Origin: JANNMJ01 sp031397815
Lineage (GTDB): Bacteria > Bacteroidota > Bacteroidia > Cytophagales > Hymenobacteraceae
DNA length: 47,338 bases
NCBI GenBank assembly: GCA_031397815.1
Contig: JANNMJ010000233.1
Location: 1 to 47,338 of the forward strand
Reading direction: 5' to 3'
Below are positions 39,303 to 47,338 of the stretch, one piece after another. Under the pieces are notes generated by a model, which was given only the letters and a program-made list of their open reading frames with translations, made no database searches and was not told where the DNA came from. A program made the position numbers and the translations under genes. The number at the start of each line of letters is the position of its first letter. The stretch's first letter is position 1.

Positions 39303-41474
39303 CTAATTTACGTTAGGCAGGAACGAGTACAAACGCCCGTATTCGAGCATCTGACGCATAAAGTCAGTCGGGTACTCGATTCTGATGTCGGCAATGGCGG
39401 CGCCCTTGAGTACGGGAACTAGCCGGGGCTGAATGAAGCCCTGATAAGGCGCAATTTTCAGCTTGGCGTAACGCCGTAATACCTGCTCGTGAAGGCGCTG
39501 GTCGACTTTGACGCCGTACATCTCGATCAGATGTTGAGCGGCGGCGTAGTCGCCTTCGCTCGTCAGGCGTTGCATTTCGCGTAGCAGCTCCCCGAAGAGG
39601 GCGCGGAGCTTATCGTAATCGTTGATGTGGTAATAGGTGTTGCCGTTGCGCTCCACGCGCTCAATGACGTTTTCGGCGCGGCCTTTCTCAAACGCCCAGC
39701 TCGCGACGAGCTGGCGGTTGCGCATGTGGGCTTCCTCTATGTCGGCGCCGGGGCTGAGGCGGGCTAGCTGCACCACCAAGCCGTTGCGGATGTAAGAATC
39801 GTATTGCGCCCGTCCGACTTCCAGACTTGGCATTACGCCCAGCTGCACGAGCTTTGGGTCGAGGACATAATACAGACCGACCAAATCGGCGCGGGCTTCT
39901 TCGATGGCGGACGCGTAGCTTTTCAGCGTTTCTTTCGGGGTGCCGATGCTATCGTTGATTTGGCCCGAAGCGTGCCCGATGACCTCGTGCATATCCGTGT
40001 GCAGCGCCGCCGCCAAGGAGCCGTATTGCTTGGCGCGCGCAATCTCGGCGGCATCAAAGGCAAAGGCTTCCAGAACGCCGCCGCTTTTTCCGGCTTCGTT
40101 CCCCGCCATAACGATGTTGCCCAAGCTCACAGATTTGGAGCCGTGCTGCTCCCGAATCCAGGTGGCGTTGGGGAGGTTGATGCCGATGGGCGTAGGAGGG
40201 GCGGCATCGCCGGCTTCCTGAACCACGGTGATGACTTTGGCGGAAATCCCCGTAACGTTTTTCTTCTTGTGCTCGGGCAGAATCGGCGAGTTATCCTCGA
40301 ACCACTGCGCCTCGTCGCCGATGGCTTTGATGGTGCGGGTGGCAGCCATGTCTTTGAACGACACCACCGACTCGAAGGAGGCGCGGTAGCCGAGCGGGTC
40401 GCCGTAGACTTCAATGAAGCCGTTCACGACGTCGGTGCGCGATTGCGTGTCTTTCGCCCAAGCAATCGAATGCGCGTCCCAAGTGCGTAAATCGCCGGTC
40501 CGGTAGAACTGAATCAGCTTTTCGAGCGATTCCTTTTGCTGCGTGTTTTCGGCCTCGCTCACGGCTCGTTCGAGCCAGAAGATGATTTCACGAATGGCGT
40601 CGCCGTACATGCCGCCTTCTTTCCAGACGCGTTCCTCAATCTTGCCGTTGACCTTGATGAGCTTCGAGTTGAGGCCCCAGGAAATAGGCTGAGAGTCGTT
40701 TTTGTCGATTCGGGCGGCGTAGAAATTCTCGGCTTCCTGCTGGGTAACGCCTTCGTAGAAATTCATCGCCGACGTCGTGAGCAAGTCTTGGCCGGAGGCC
40801 AGATTGACTTTCTTCGGCGCCACTTTCGGGTCGAAGATGACGGCGGTGATGGTTCGAATAAATTCGTTGGTTGTTTCGTTTTCCGCTAGGGGCCACTTTG
40901 CGCCGGGCGATTGCGACAGTAAATGCTCGAAATATTGCTGCGGAAACCCTGGCTGAATCTTCGTCGAGGCGTAATGGTGATGAATGCCGTTGGAGAAGAA
41001 AACGCGCTTGGCGTACACTTCGAAAGCGGCAAAATCGGTGGTTTTGCGCGGGCCGGTGTAGTTCGCCAGAATCCCCTCGATGACGCGGCGAACCCGGAGA
41101 TTGTGCTTGTAATTCTGGTCCCAGATAATGTCGCGCCCGCAGAGCGCGGCTTCCGACAAATAGTACAATAATTTTTTCTGCTGTAAGCTCAGCTCATTGA
41201 AGCCGGGCACTTGGTAACGCAACACCCGCAGGTCGGCGAATTGATCGGCGACGTATTGAAAATCGGGGTCAAGGTCTTCTTCGGCCGTGGCAGGCTCCGG
41301 AGTTTGGCTCGGAATGGGCAAGTCCATAGCGATGCGCTCCGACACCGTCGGGACCGGTTCGGCCTTTTCGGTCGGCTCCTCGGCAGAGGTAGTCGAAGTA
41401 GAAGAAGAGGTACGACAGGCGCTCAGCAGGGCCAAAGCCAGCGCGCCCGACATCAGGCAGGAACGTTTGAACAT
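39303..41474 (-). CDS. Dipeptidyl-peptidase III (M49) lipoprotein
   Basis: The 723-residue protein begins with a lipoprotein signal (LALALLSAC, lipid-modified Cys20) and a Ser/Thr/Glu/Pro-rich linker, then the M49 peptidase. The zinc site is HEVIGH (about 495-500; the bacterial variant lacking one residue of the eukaryotic HELLGH spacing is not seen) with the second Glu in SAIEEARADLVGLYY (about 524-530). M49 enzymes release dipeptides from the N-terminus of short peptides. Anchoring to the periplasmic face of a membrane would place it in peptide uptake and nutrition. The ATG at 41474 was chosen since it puts the lipobox at the normal distance. It lies 69 bases downstream of menE, in the same direction, but the functions are unrelated. 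Confidence 0.9.
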   Translation of the reverse strand: MFKRSCLMSGALALALLSACRTSSSTSTTSAEEPTEKAEPVPTVSERIAMDLPIPSQTPEPATAEEDLDPDFQYVADQFADLRVLRYQVPGFNELSLQQKKLLYYLSEAALCGRDIIWDQNYKHNLRVRRVIEGILANYTGPRKTTDFAAFEVYAKRVFFSNGIHHHYASTKIQPGFPQQYFEHLLSQSPGAKWPLAENETTNEFIRTITAVIFDPKVAPKKVNLASGQDLLTTSAMNFYEGVTQQEAENFYAARIDKNDSQPISWGLNSKLIKVNGKIEERVWKEGGMYGDAIREIIFWLERAVSEAENTQQKESLEKLIQFYRTGDLRTWDAHSIAWAKDTQSRTDVVNGFIEVYGDPLGYRASFESVVSFKDMAATRTIKAIGDEAQWFEDNSPILPEHKKKNVTGISAKVITVVQEAGDAAPPTPIGINLPNATWIREQHGSKSVSLGNIVMAGNEAGKSGGVLEAFAFDAAEIARAKQYGSLAAALHTDMHEVIGHASGQINDSIGTPKETLKSYASAIEEARADLVGLYYVLDPKLVQLGVMPSLEVGRAQYDSYIRNGLVVQLARLSPGADIEEAHMRNRQLVASWAFEKGRAENVIERVERNGNTYYHINDYDKLRALFGELLREMQRLTSEGDYAAAQHLIEMYGVKVDQRLHEQVLRRYAKLKIAPYQGFIQPRLVPVLKGAAIADIRIEYPTDFMRQMLEYGRLYSFLPNVN

Positions 41475-41543
41475 CAAGGAGATAACAGGGGCGCAATGGG
41501 GCAGACGAGGGTCTGCCAAAATTGTACGCTGCAAAGAACGGCA

Positions 41544-42677
41544 TTAGCCGCTAGATTCGCTTTCGAGCGTTTCAGCACGCGCTAACAGGCCACGCAGCTG
41601 TTGGCCGTCGGGCTTACCGCTCGCCAACCGGGGCAAGGTAGAAACGACGCGGATATCTTTCGGAACCTCGTACCGCGTAAGGCCTTCGGCGAGGGTGGTT
41701 TGCACGCGCATCTTGATGTCCGGCGGCAAGGCCGGGCCGATCAGGACGAGCGTGACGCGCTCGCCGTAAGTGGCATCGGCGACGCCGATTACGAGGACTT
41801 CGTGGGGAAGCTGGAGCGTCGCGGCGGCTACTTCGGCGACTTGCCGCACGCGCCCGGCATCGACTTTTACGCCGCCCGAATTTATCACTTCATCCAGCCG
41901 CCCGAGCCAGCGAAATTGCCCTTCCGTGGGTAAAAGCTCGGCGCGGTCGGTGGTGGTGAGCCATTGATTGCCGGTGACGTCGGCGCGGATTTCGAGGGCG
42001 TCGTTGGCGCCCGAGCGCACCGCGATGCCCGGCAGAGCGGTGAAAAAATTGGCCTTTTCCGGGCCGTTGAGCTGGCGCAGCGCGACGTGCGAGACCGTTT
42101 CGGTCATCCCATACGTATGAAAAACGGGTGCCTTGACGGCTTGCAGCGCCTCTTCCAGCGCGGCCGGAACGGCGGCGCCGCCCACCAGCACGGCCTTCAT
42201 GCGGTTGAGCCACGCGTAACCGGCATCGCCGTGGGCGAGGACGGCGCGGATTTGCATCGGCACGAGCGAGGCCGTTGCGAACTTCGATGCCGGGCCAGCC
42301 GCCGTCAGCACATCCGAAACCGGCTCGATGACGGTTAGCGGCAGCCGATGCTCCACGGCCCGAATCAGGCCCAGCAAGCCGCCGACGGTTTCGACGTTGA
42401 GGCAGACGAGGGCCGCATCGCCGGGTTCGAGCTTCAGCGCGGCCACGGAGCGCCGCGCCGACGCCGCCAAACGCCCCCGGCTGATGCTGATGGCCTTCGC
42501 CGGCCCCGTGGAGCCGGACGTGCGGATGACGAACTCTTCCGCTCCGAGCAGCCACTCGCGCACCAGCTCAATGACGCGGGCAGCGTACCCGTCGAGGGCG
42601 GCCGGGGGGCGGTAGGCGGGGTCGTGGAGATCGGCGAAATAGATTTCCTGGCGGTTTAGGGTGAAGAAGGCGGGCAT
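41544..42677 (-). CDS. menE: o-Succinylbenzoate-CoA ligase (MenE-like AMP-forming enzyme)
   Basis: The 377-residue AMP-forming acyl-CoA ligase has the P-loop TSGSTGPAKAISIS, the A5-type motif TYGMTETVSHVA, the A7/A8 motifs TTDRAEL and WLGRLDEVINSGGVKVD, and a final catalytic Lys region (LPRLASGKPDG). At this short length, about 100 residues below typical ligases, it matches Bacteroidota MenE, which activates o-succinylbenzoate in menaquinone synthesis. Other men genes are not in the window. The terminator at 42714-42756 separates it from the DUF3276 gene upstream, so its promoter lies in the short gap 42678-42713 or it is reached by read-through. Confidence 0.85.
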   Translation of the reverse strand: MPAFFTLNRQEIYFADLHDPAYRPPAALDGYAARVIELVREWLLGAEEFVIRTSGSTGPAKAISISRGRLAASARRSVAALKLEPGDAALVCLNVETVGGLLGLIRAVEHRLPLTVIEPVSDVLTAAGPASKFATASLVPMQIRAVLAHGDAGYAWLNRMKAVLVGGAAVPAALEEALQAVKAPVFHTYGMTETVSHVALRQLNGPEKANFFTALPGIAVRSGANDALEIRADVTGNQWLTTTDRAELLPTEGQFRWLGRLDEVINSGGVKVDAGRVRQVAEVAAATLQLPHEVLVIGVADATYGERVTLVLIGPALPPDIKMRVQTTLAEGLTRYEVPKDIRVVSTLPRLASGKPDGQQLRGLLARAETLESESSG

Positions 42678-42713
42678 AGTTTGAAGGGCGAGGCGGCGGA
42701 AAGCTCACGCAAA

Positions 42714-42756
42714 CGGCCCCGGCGACCGGGCGTTGCGCGTCCGGTTGCCGGGGCCG
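42714..42756 (-). terminator. Hairpin after the DUF3276 gene
   Basis: A 16-bp stem with one G-T pair (42714-42729 with 42741-42756). On the minus strand it is followed only by TTTGCG, so the T-run is weak, but the position 47 bases after the stop codon supports termination. Confidence 0.6.
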
Positions 42757-42803
42757 TGCCGGGCGCGAGGATGGAGGTGAAGGGGGAGAGGCGAGAAGAC
42801 GAT

Positions 42804-43415
42804 TTATTCGTCGTCGTACTCGGGTTGCGGCGCGGGTGCGTCGTTAGTGTCGCTCCACGAAGCGGGGGTGCGGCGGTTGGCGTCGTAGCTGCTGCCACCT
42901 TCGGAGGAAGTGGGGGCGTTGGAATAGCCTTCGGCGGCGCGCTGCTGGCGTTGCTCGCGGTAGTAGCGCTCGTCTTCTTCGTACTGCGCATCGCCGCGCT
43001 CCAGCTCGTCGAGCTGGTCGGCGGTCAGCAGGTTGCTCTTGACGTAATCGATGGTATCCTGAAGGCCGCGGACGAATTTCGTGAAGTCTTCCTTGTAAAG
43101 AAACACCTTGTGCTTTTCGGGCGGACCACCGTCGAAGGCGCGCTTCATCTCGGTGATGGTCAGGTAGAAATCACCGGCTTGGGTATCGCGCACATCGAAG
43201 AAGTAGCGGCGCTTACCGGCGCGCACCTGCGTCGAGAAAATCTCATCGCGAACGTCGTTGCGCCGCCGGTCGCCGCCGCCGCTGTTGTAGGGGCGCCGGT
43301 CGCCGCCGCCGCTGTAGGAGCGGTTGGAGTCGCGGTTATAGTCGTCGTTCCGACCGCCGGAATCGTGGGAGCGCGGGCGAAAAGAGCGGTCGTTGTTCTG
43401 GTAAGAATCGTCCAT
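42804..43415 (-). CDS. PUR-alpha-like DNA/RNA-binding protein (DUF3276 family)
   Basis: The 203-residue protein has a Gly/Arg/Asp/Ser-rich N-terminus with two GGGDRRxYNSGGGDRR-type repeats (about 1-55), one PUR/DUF3276 domain (about 55-135: EIFSTQVRAGKRRYFFDVRDTQAGDFYLTITEMKR) and an acidic, disordered C-terminus. The family is typical of Bacteroidota; its PUR domain binds single-stranded DNA or RNA and is related to eukaryotic Pur-alpha. The RGG-like N-terminus supports nucleic acid binding. It is divergent from the DUF58 gene and likely transcribed alone. Confidence 0.9.
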   Translation of the reverse strand: MDDSYQNNDRSFRPRSHDSGGRNDDYNRDSNRSYSGGGDRRPYNSGGGDRRRNDVRDEIFSTQVRAGKRRYFFDVRDTQAGDFYLTITEMKRAFDGGPPEKHKVFLYKEDFTKFVRGLQDTIDYVKSNLLTADQLDELERGDAQYEEDERYYREQRQQRAAEGYSNAPTSSEGGSSYDANRRTPASWSDTNDAPAPQPEYDDE

Positions 43416-43526
43416 TGGGAAGGGGTTAATTTTGTCAGTGAAAACAGCCGAGGTCCGGCGATATTGCCGTTAGGCGAAAGTAACGGATTCGGGCCACAAA
43501 ACCAGCGCTGCCCGCACGGCCGGTGC

Positions 43527-43534
43527 AACCTTTG
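43527..43534 (+). promoter_or_regulatory. Candidate -7 element (AACCTTTG) of the DUF58 gene
   Basis: One base off the TAnnTTTG consensus. It would place the start near 43541 and give a leader of about 56 bases to the GTG at 43597, which argues against the earlier GTG at 43546. Confidence 0.35.
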
Positions 43535-43596
43535 TTGGGCGGGGCGTGCTTGTACCGACGTCCCAGCGGCTTTTTTCTCACCTGCCCCTTTTCGTT

Positions 43597-44523
43597 GTGC
43601 CCACCTTACTCGATATCCCCGAAATCCGCGCGTTCGGCAATCTGGAGCTGCTGGCGCGGCAGCTGGTCGAAGGTTTTATTACGGGCCTTCATCAGTCGCC
43701 GTATCACGGTTTTTCGGTGGAATTTTCGGAGCATCGCCTGTATAACGCTGGGGAGAGCACGCGCCACTTGGATTGGAAGGTGCTGGCGCGAACCGACCGC
43801 CTCTACGTCAAGCGTTACGAGGAAGAAACGAACCTGCGCTGCCACTTGCTGCTCGACGTGTCTTCGTCGATGTATTACCCGACGGCGCCCGGCCCTGAGC
43901 ACCACGGCAAGCTGCGGTTCAGCGTGTTAGCCGCTGCGGCCCTCGCGACACTCTTGCAGCGCCAACGCGACGCAACCGGCCTCGTGACGTTCTCCGACCA
44001 CGTCGAGATCCAGACGCCCGTGCGCGCCACCGCGCAGCATCGGCACACGCTTCTGATTCAGCTTCAAAACCTTCTCGACCGCCCACAGGCGCCCGTGGGG
44101 CGGCAAACCGACGTTGCGGCCGTCATTCATCAGATCGCGCAGCAGATTCCGAAGCGGTCGCTGGTCGTCATTTTTTCGGATATGCTTTCGCGGGCCGAAG
44201 ACGCCGATGCGATGTTCGCCGCCTTGCAGCATCTGCGGCATCAGCGGCACGAGGTGCTGCTTTTTCACGTCCTCGATTCCGCCACGGAAGAAGCGTTTGA
44301 CTTCGCCGACCGCCCGTACATCTTCGTCGATGCCGAAACGGGCGAGGAAGTGCGACTGCAACCCAATCAGATTCGGGAGCAATACCGCGCCGCGATGGGT
44401 GATTTCAAGCAGCAGCTCGCCCTGCGCTGCGGGCAGTACAAGGTCGATTTCGTGCCCGTTGATATCCGCGAGCCGTTCGAGCGGGTGCTGCTGCGGTGGC
44501 TGGTGAAGCGAAGTAAGATGTAA
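43597..44523 (+). CDS. DUF58 domain protein (MoxR-associated, VWA-like)
   Basis: The 308-residue protein matches DUF58: LLARQLVEGFITGLHQSPYHGFSVEFSEHRLYNAGE near the start, then DWKVLARTDRLYVKRYEEETN and a VWA-like fold with a MIDAS-type DVSSSM. DUF58 proteins act with MoxR ATPases and Bat-type VWA proteins in an envelope or stress-linked system that is still poorly defined. No MoxR gene is adjacent. The start is taken as GTG 43597 (then PTLLDIPEIRAFGNLE), since homologues begin close to this segment; GTG 43546 gives 17 more residues with a hydrophobic, non-conserved look. It converges on ruvC with 36 bases between stops. Confidence 0.82.
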   Translation: MPTLLDIPEIRAFGNLELLARQLVEGFITGLHQSPYHGFSVEFSEHRLYNAGESTRHLDWKVLARTDRLYVKRYEEETNLRCHLLLDVSSSMYYPTAPGPEHHGKLRFSVLAAAALATLLQRQRDATGLVTFSDHVEIQTPVRATAQHRHTLLIQLQNLLDRPQAPVGRQTDVAAVIHQIAQQIPKRSLVVIFSDMLSRAEDADAMFAALQHLRHQRHEVLLFHVLDSATEEAFDFADRPYIFVDAETGEEVRLQPNQIREQYRAAMGDFKQQLALRCGQYKVDFVPVDIREPFERVLLRWLVKRSKM

Positions 44524-44559
44524 GGATGGCGGGCGTCTGGCGCGGCTTCCTAACAAGTT

Positions 44560-45201
44560 TTACTTGACCCGACCGGGATTATTGGTCACGAACGAATCCC
44601 AGCCGGATGCGCCGGAACCGCTTTTCTTCTTGGTGCCGCCCGGCTTGCCGCCCGCTTTCGGCGTGGTGAGGCGCATCGACGGCGAATCCTGAAAGTGGTG
44701 GCAGAGCGCCACGGCGAGCGCGTCGGTCGCGTCGAGCAATTTGGTGGGGTCAGCTTCGATTTTCAGAATCTGCACCACCATCGCCGCCACTTGCTCCTTG
44801 CTCGCCTGCCCGTTCCCCGTCACCGACTGCTTCACCCTTGACGGCGCGTACTCGACGTACGGAATCTGCCGGGCCAAGGCGGCGGCAATCGCGACCCCCT
44901 GCGCCCGCCCGAGCTTGAGCATGCTTTGCACATTGACGCCGTAGAATGGCGCTTCAATCGCCAGCTCATCCGGCAGGAACTTCTCCAGTAAGCTGGTGAC
45001 TTCCTCGAAAATGAACCGCAGCTTTTGGGCGTGATTCGTCAGCTTCTTGTTTTTGCCCAGATTCAGCACGTCGTATTCGAGTACCTTTACCCGCTGACCC
45101 CGCACCTCGATGATGGCGTAGCCCATTACGTTGGTGCCGGGGTCGATCCCCATAATCAGCTTCTCGTGCGGAGGTAATCCGTCGGTTGTTTCGTGCGTCA
45201 T
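44560..45201 (-). CDS. ruvC: Crossover junction endodeoxyribonuclease RuvC
   Basis: RuvC resolves Holliday junctions made during recombination and repair, acting as a dimer with RuvAB. The catalytic acidic residues are in place: Asp20 (MGIDPGTNVMGY), Glu83 (LAIEAPFYGVN), Asp157 and Asp160 (LLDATDALAVALCHH). The 213 residues include a Lys/Gly/Ser-rich C-terminal tail (about 178-213) beyond the core. The ATG at 45201 was chosen because the longer frame upstream is antisense to the flippase-like gene and has no RuvC homology. Its first codons overlap the start of the divergent gene by 9 bases. Confidence 0.95.
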   Translation of the reverse strand: MTHETTDGLPPHEKLIMGIDPGTNVMGYAIIEVRGQRVKVLEYDVLNLGKNKKLTNHAQKLRFIFEEVTSLLEKFLPDELAIEAPFYGVNVQSMLKLGRAQGVAIAAALARQIPYVEYAPSRVKQSVTGNGQASKEQVAAMVVQILKIEADPTKLLDATDALAVALCHHFQDSPSMRLTTPKAGGKPGGTKKKSGSGASGWDSFVTNNPGRVK

Positions 45202-46257
45202 CTTCTTCAAAAGTACGCTTCTGCGCGTCCCGCCGGTGAGTGGCGCCGTCTGGGGAACGTCTTCGTCAAGGTCCTGATTCTCGGCCTGACGCTGGCGGCT
45301 CTCTACGATGCCGTCCTCGGCGCGCCCGCTGTGGGCGCGGCGTGGCGGGCGTTGCTGACGCGCACGCTGGCGTGCGGTTCTGCGCGCTGGCTGCTGCTCG
45401 CCGCCGCCGCGCTGGTGCCGGTCAACTGGGGGCTGGAGACGTTGAAATGGCGCTTCCTCGCCCGCCGTATTGAGCCGCTGACGCTGGCTGCCGCCGGTCG
45501 GGCCGTGCTTTTGGGGCTGACGCTTGGTTTCAGCACCCCCAACCGCGTCGGCGATTACGCGGCGCGGGTGCTGATGCTCCGCTCGCGCCACCGCCTCGAT
45601 GCGCTTGGGGCGGTTTTTTTAGGTCGATACGCGCAGCTGGTGGTTACGGTGATGGCGGGGTCGGTGGGAGCGGGGTACTTTCTGGTGGAGCATCATTTGC
45701 GCGGCTTCCCGCTGGTGCAGATTAGCGCGGTGGTGGGGCTGGTGGGCGTGAATGCCGCTTTGCTGCTGGCGTTGGCGGCGGGCGGACGGGTGGCGAAGGC
45801 GCTGACGGCCGTTCCCGCCCTGCGACGCTGGGCGCGAATGGGACGGGTGCTCGGCGCCTATTCCACCGGCGAGATGGCGGCGGTTTTGGCGTGGTCGGGG
45901 GGGCGGTATGTGGTGTTTGCGAGTCAGTTTGGGCTATTGCTGGCGGCGTTTGGCGTGCAATGCAGCCTCGGAGAAGGCGCGCTGGCGGTATCGGGGACTT
46001 TCCTGCTGAAATCGCTCGTGCCAAGCCTGAGCGCCCTGACCGATGTGGGTGCCCGCGAGCTGAGCGCCGTGCATTTCTTCGGGCTGTTGGGCCAGCCCGC
46101 GCTGCCCGTGCTAAGCGCGAGCCTCTGCCTCTGGCTGCTCAACATCGCCCTGCCGAGCGCAGTAGGACTGGTACTGGTGCCGCGTCTCCGTTTCTGGCGC
46201 CGCCGTCAGCCGCTCGCGACGGCCAAACCGCCGCGCGGTCGGCAGCGGACGAGTTAG
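45193..46257 (+). CDS. Flippase-like integral membrane protein (LPG synthase TM-region / UPF0104 type)
   Basis: The 354-residue protein has about eight transmembrane helices and no soluble domain. Motifs fit the lysylphosphatidylglycerol synthase transmembrane family (UPF0104): LKWRFLARRIEPL, GFSTPNRVGDYAARVLML, GRYAQLVVTVMAGS and LKSLVPSLSALTDVGARELSA. Members without the synthase domain are thought to be lipid or glycolipid flippases. It begins at GTG 45193; a stop lies in frame 6 codons upstream and no later start fits, so the start overlaps ruvC. One base after the stop (46257) a GTG opens the frame of the glycosyltransferase, suggesting an operon for lipid-linked sugar handling. Confidence 0.75.
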   Translation: MRHLLQKYASARPAGEWRRLGNVFVKVLILGLTLAALYDAVLGAPAVGAAWRALLTRTLACGSARWLLLAAAALVPVNWGLETLKWRFLARRIEPLTLAAAGRAVLLGLTLGFSTPNRVGDYAARVLMLRSRHRLDALGAVFLGRYAQLVVTVMAGSVGAGYFLVEHHLRGFPLVQISAVVGLVGVNAALLLALAAGGRVAKALTAVPALRRWARMGRVLGAYSTGEMAAVLAWSGGRYVVFASQFGLLLAAFGVQCSLGEGALAVSGTFLLKSLVPSLSALTDVGARELSAVHFFGLLGQPALPVLSASLCLWLLNIALPSAVGLVLVPRLRFWRRRQPLATAKPPRGRQRTS

Positions 46258-46276
46258 CGTGTTGGAGTCAGAAGTG

Positions 46277-47338
46277 ATGCAGCCGATGGCGTTGATGCTG
46301 AGCACGTGGGGACTACCGCTCGGCCTACTGGCGCTCACAGCGTGGTACGGCGCCGTGATGTACCGCCGAGGACAAGCGTGGAAACGCCTCGCGGAAACCG
46401 TTCCGCAGCCGGATTCCCCGCAAACCACCACGTTTTCCATCCTGATTGCGGCCCGCGACGAAGCACCGCGCTTACCCGCCTTACTCGCCGATTTAGCCGC
46501 ACAGGCGTATCCAGCGGCTTCCTTCGAAATCATCATTGTCGATGATGATTCGACGGATGGAACGGCGGCCGTCGTGCAGGCTTTCGCTGCTGAGTCAACC
46601 GTGAGCGTGCGGCTGCTCCAGCTGGCGCAGCAACCGGGCGCGGGGCGCGGTAAGAAGGCCGCTATTGCCTTCGCCCTCGCGAACGCCCGTCACGAGTGGG
46701 TGGCGTGTACCGATGCCGATTGTCGCGTTGGCCCGCAATGGCTCGCCACTTTTGACGCCCGCATCGCCCAAAACCCCACCCTCGATATGCTGAGCGGCCC
46801 CGTGGCTTTGCAGCCCGACGGCACCGCGCTGGCGCGCTTGCAAGTGGTAGAATTCGCCGGATTGGTGGGCGTGGGCGCGGCTTCTTTGGCGCTCGGGATG
46901 CCCAATATGTGCAACGGCGCGAATCTGGCGTACCGCCGCACGGCGTGGCACGAGGTAGGCGGATTCACCCAAAATCAGCATTTGGCGAGCGGCGACGACG
47001 AGTTTCTCCTTCACGCCCTCTGGGCACGCCGCGCGGGGAGCGCCGCCTTTGTCAAAGCCAAAACCGCCATCGTCCGGACGAGCGCGGCGCCTTCCCTGCG
47101 GGCCTTTCTGCGCCAACGGGTGCGCTGGGCGAGTAAATGGCGGCACTACCGGCAGCCGGGAGTGCAGCAGCTCGCTTTAGGCGTTTTCGCCCTGAATCTG
47201 GGGTTGCTGGTGGGAGTGGGGTGGGGCCTGAAATGGCCGGTAACCACCCCCGCCGTCGCGCTGGCTTGGGCCGCCAAGCTGCTGATCGACGGCTGGTTCC
47301 TGCGCCTGATTTTGCGGTTTCAAGGAGATGAGCGGCAT
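46277..47338 (+). CDS. Family 2 glycosyltransferase, membrane-bound, 3' end beyond the window
   Basis: At least 354 residues are encoded before the window ends in the open frame. After a membrane helix (about 6-28) comes a GT2 (GT-A) domain: FSILIAARDEAPRLPALL, the nucleotide-binding IIIVDDDSTDG (Asp89-91), the DXD motif TDADC (Asp146-Asp148), and Q-R-V-R-W (280-284), typical of processive or polyprenyl-type GT2 enzymes. C-terminal membrane helices follow (about 297-320, then a second up to the edge). The ATG at 46277 is preferred, though GTG at 46259 or later ATGs (46286, 46295) are possible. With the flippase-like protein upstream it probably builds a surface polysaccharide or glycolipid. 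The substrate is unknown. Confidence 0.85.
   Translation, partial: MQPMALMLSTWGLPLGLLALTAWYGAVMYRRGQAWKRLAETVPQPDSPQTTTFSILIAARDEAPRLPALLADLAAQAYPAASFEIIIVDDDSTDGTAAVVQAFAAESTVSVRLLQLAQQPGAGRGKKAAIAFALANARHEWVACTDADCRVGPQWLATFDARIAQNPTLDMLSGPVALQPDGTALARLQVVEFAGLVGVGAASLALGMPNMCNGANLAYRRTAWHEVGGFTQNQHLASGDDEFLLHALWARRAGSAAFVKAKTAIVRTSAAPSLRAFLRQRVRWASKWRHYRQPGVQQLALGVFALNLGLLVGVGWGLKWPVTTPAVALAWAAKLLIDGWFLRLILRFQGDERH

Noticed and set aside
42681..43745. 354-residue plus-strand ORF across the DUF3276 gene
   Set aside because: Antisense to a recognised PUR-domain gene and running into the DUF58 start in another frame; Val/Ala-rich composition without a domain.

Overview
The window looks like chromosomal DNA of a GC-rich member of the Bacteroidota, most likely Cytophagales and close to Hymenobacter. 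The signs are a C-terminal type IX secretion (T9SS) sorting domain, a PUR/DUF3276 protein, a PID-CTERM-like tail, promoters of the TTG-N19-21-TAnnTTTG type, almost no Shine-Dalgarno sequences, and large 'beta-strand repeat' surface proteins. The genus is an inference from gene content and style.

Layout. (1) 1-13.1 kb: a surface-protein block, all on the minus strand. A secreted beta-helix protein lies upstream of a 3418-residue T9SS-exported giant, followed by a small CTERM-tailed protein and a LamG protein that is damaged at the window edge. (2) 13.3-20.9 kb: housekeeping and stress genes. These are phenylalanine 4-monooxygenase with an unusual leader (Cys-rich 21-codon ORF plus intrinsic terminator), a cation efflux protein, an ABC1/UbiB-type kinase paired with a TetR-fold protein, a photolyase with an atypical short-chain dehydrogenase, and a VWA membrane protein. 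(3) 20.95-21.43 kb: tRNA-Ser(GCU), tRNA-Pro(UGG) and tRNA-Arg(UCU).

(4) 21.4-31.9 kb: a 10.5-kb integrative element in the 3' end of tRNA-Arg, bounded by a perfect 44-bp direct repeat. It carries a tyrosine recombinase whose promoter is overlain by GGTTACTAC repeats that recur at the other end. A replication module follows (HTH protein, RepA-like ATPase, DUF6371-type primase) with a cluster of eight 8-bp iteron-like units between the two replication genes and a perfect 20-bp palindrome before the HTH gene. The cargo is a large N6-adenine DNA methyltransferase with a possible nuclease domain, a MarR-like regulator and a small Cys-rich membrane protein. No conjugation or virion genes were recognised, so it resembles a satellite-like or mobilisable island with its own replication functions.

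(5) 32-38.6 kb: a GH13 glucan enzyme, then a receiver-only response regulator and a LytTR-only DNA-binding protein on either side of a tail-fibre-like secreted repeat protein. (6) 38.7-47.3 kb: core genes: OsmC, a dipeptidyl-peptidase III lipoprotein, MenE (menaquinone synthesis), the PUR/DUF3276 protein, a DUF58 protein, RuvC, a flippase-like membrane protein and a family 2 glycosyltransferase that runs off the window. Strong hairpin terminators separate most transcription units.
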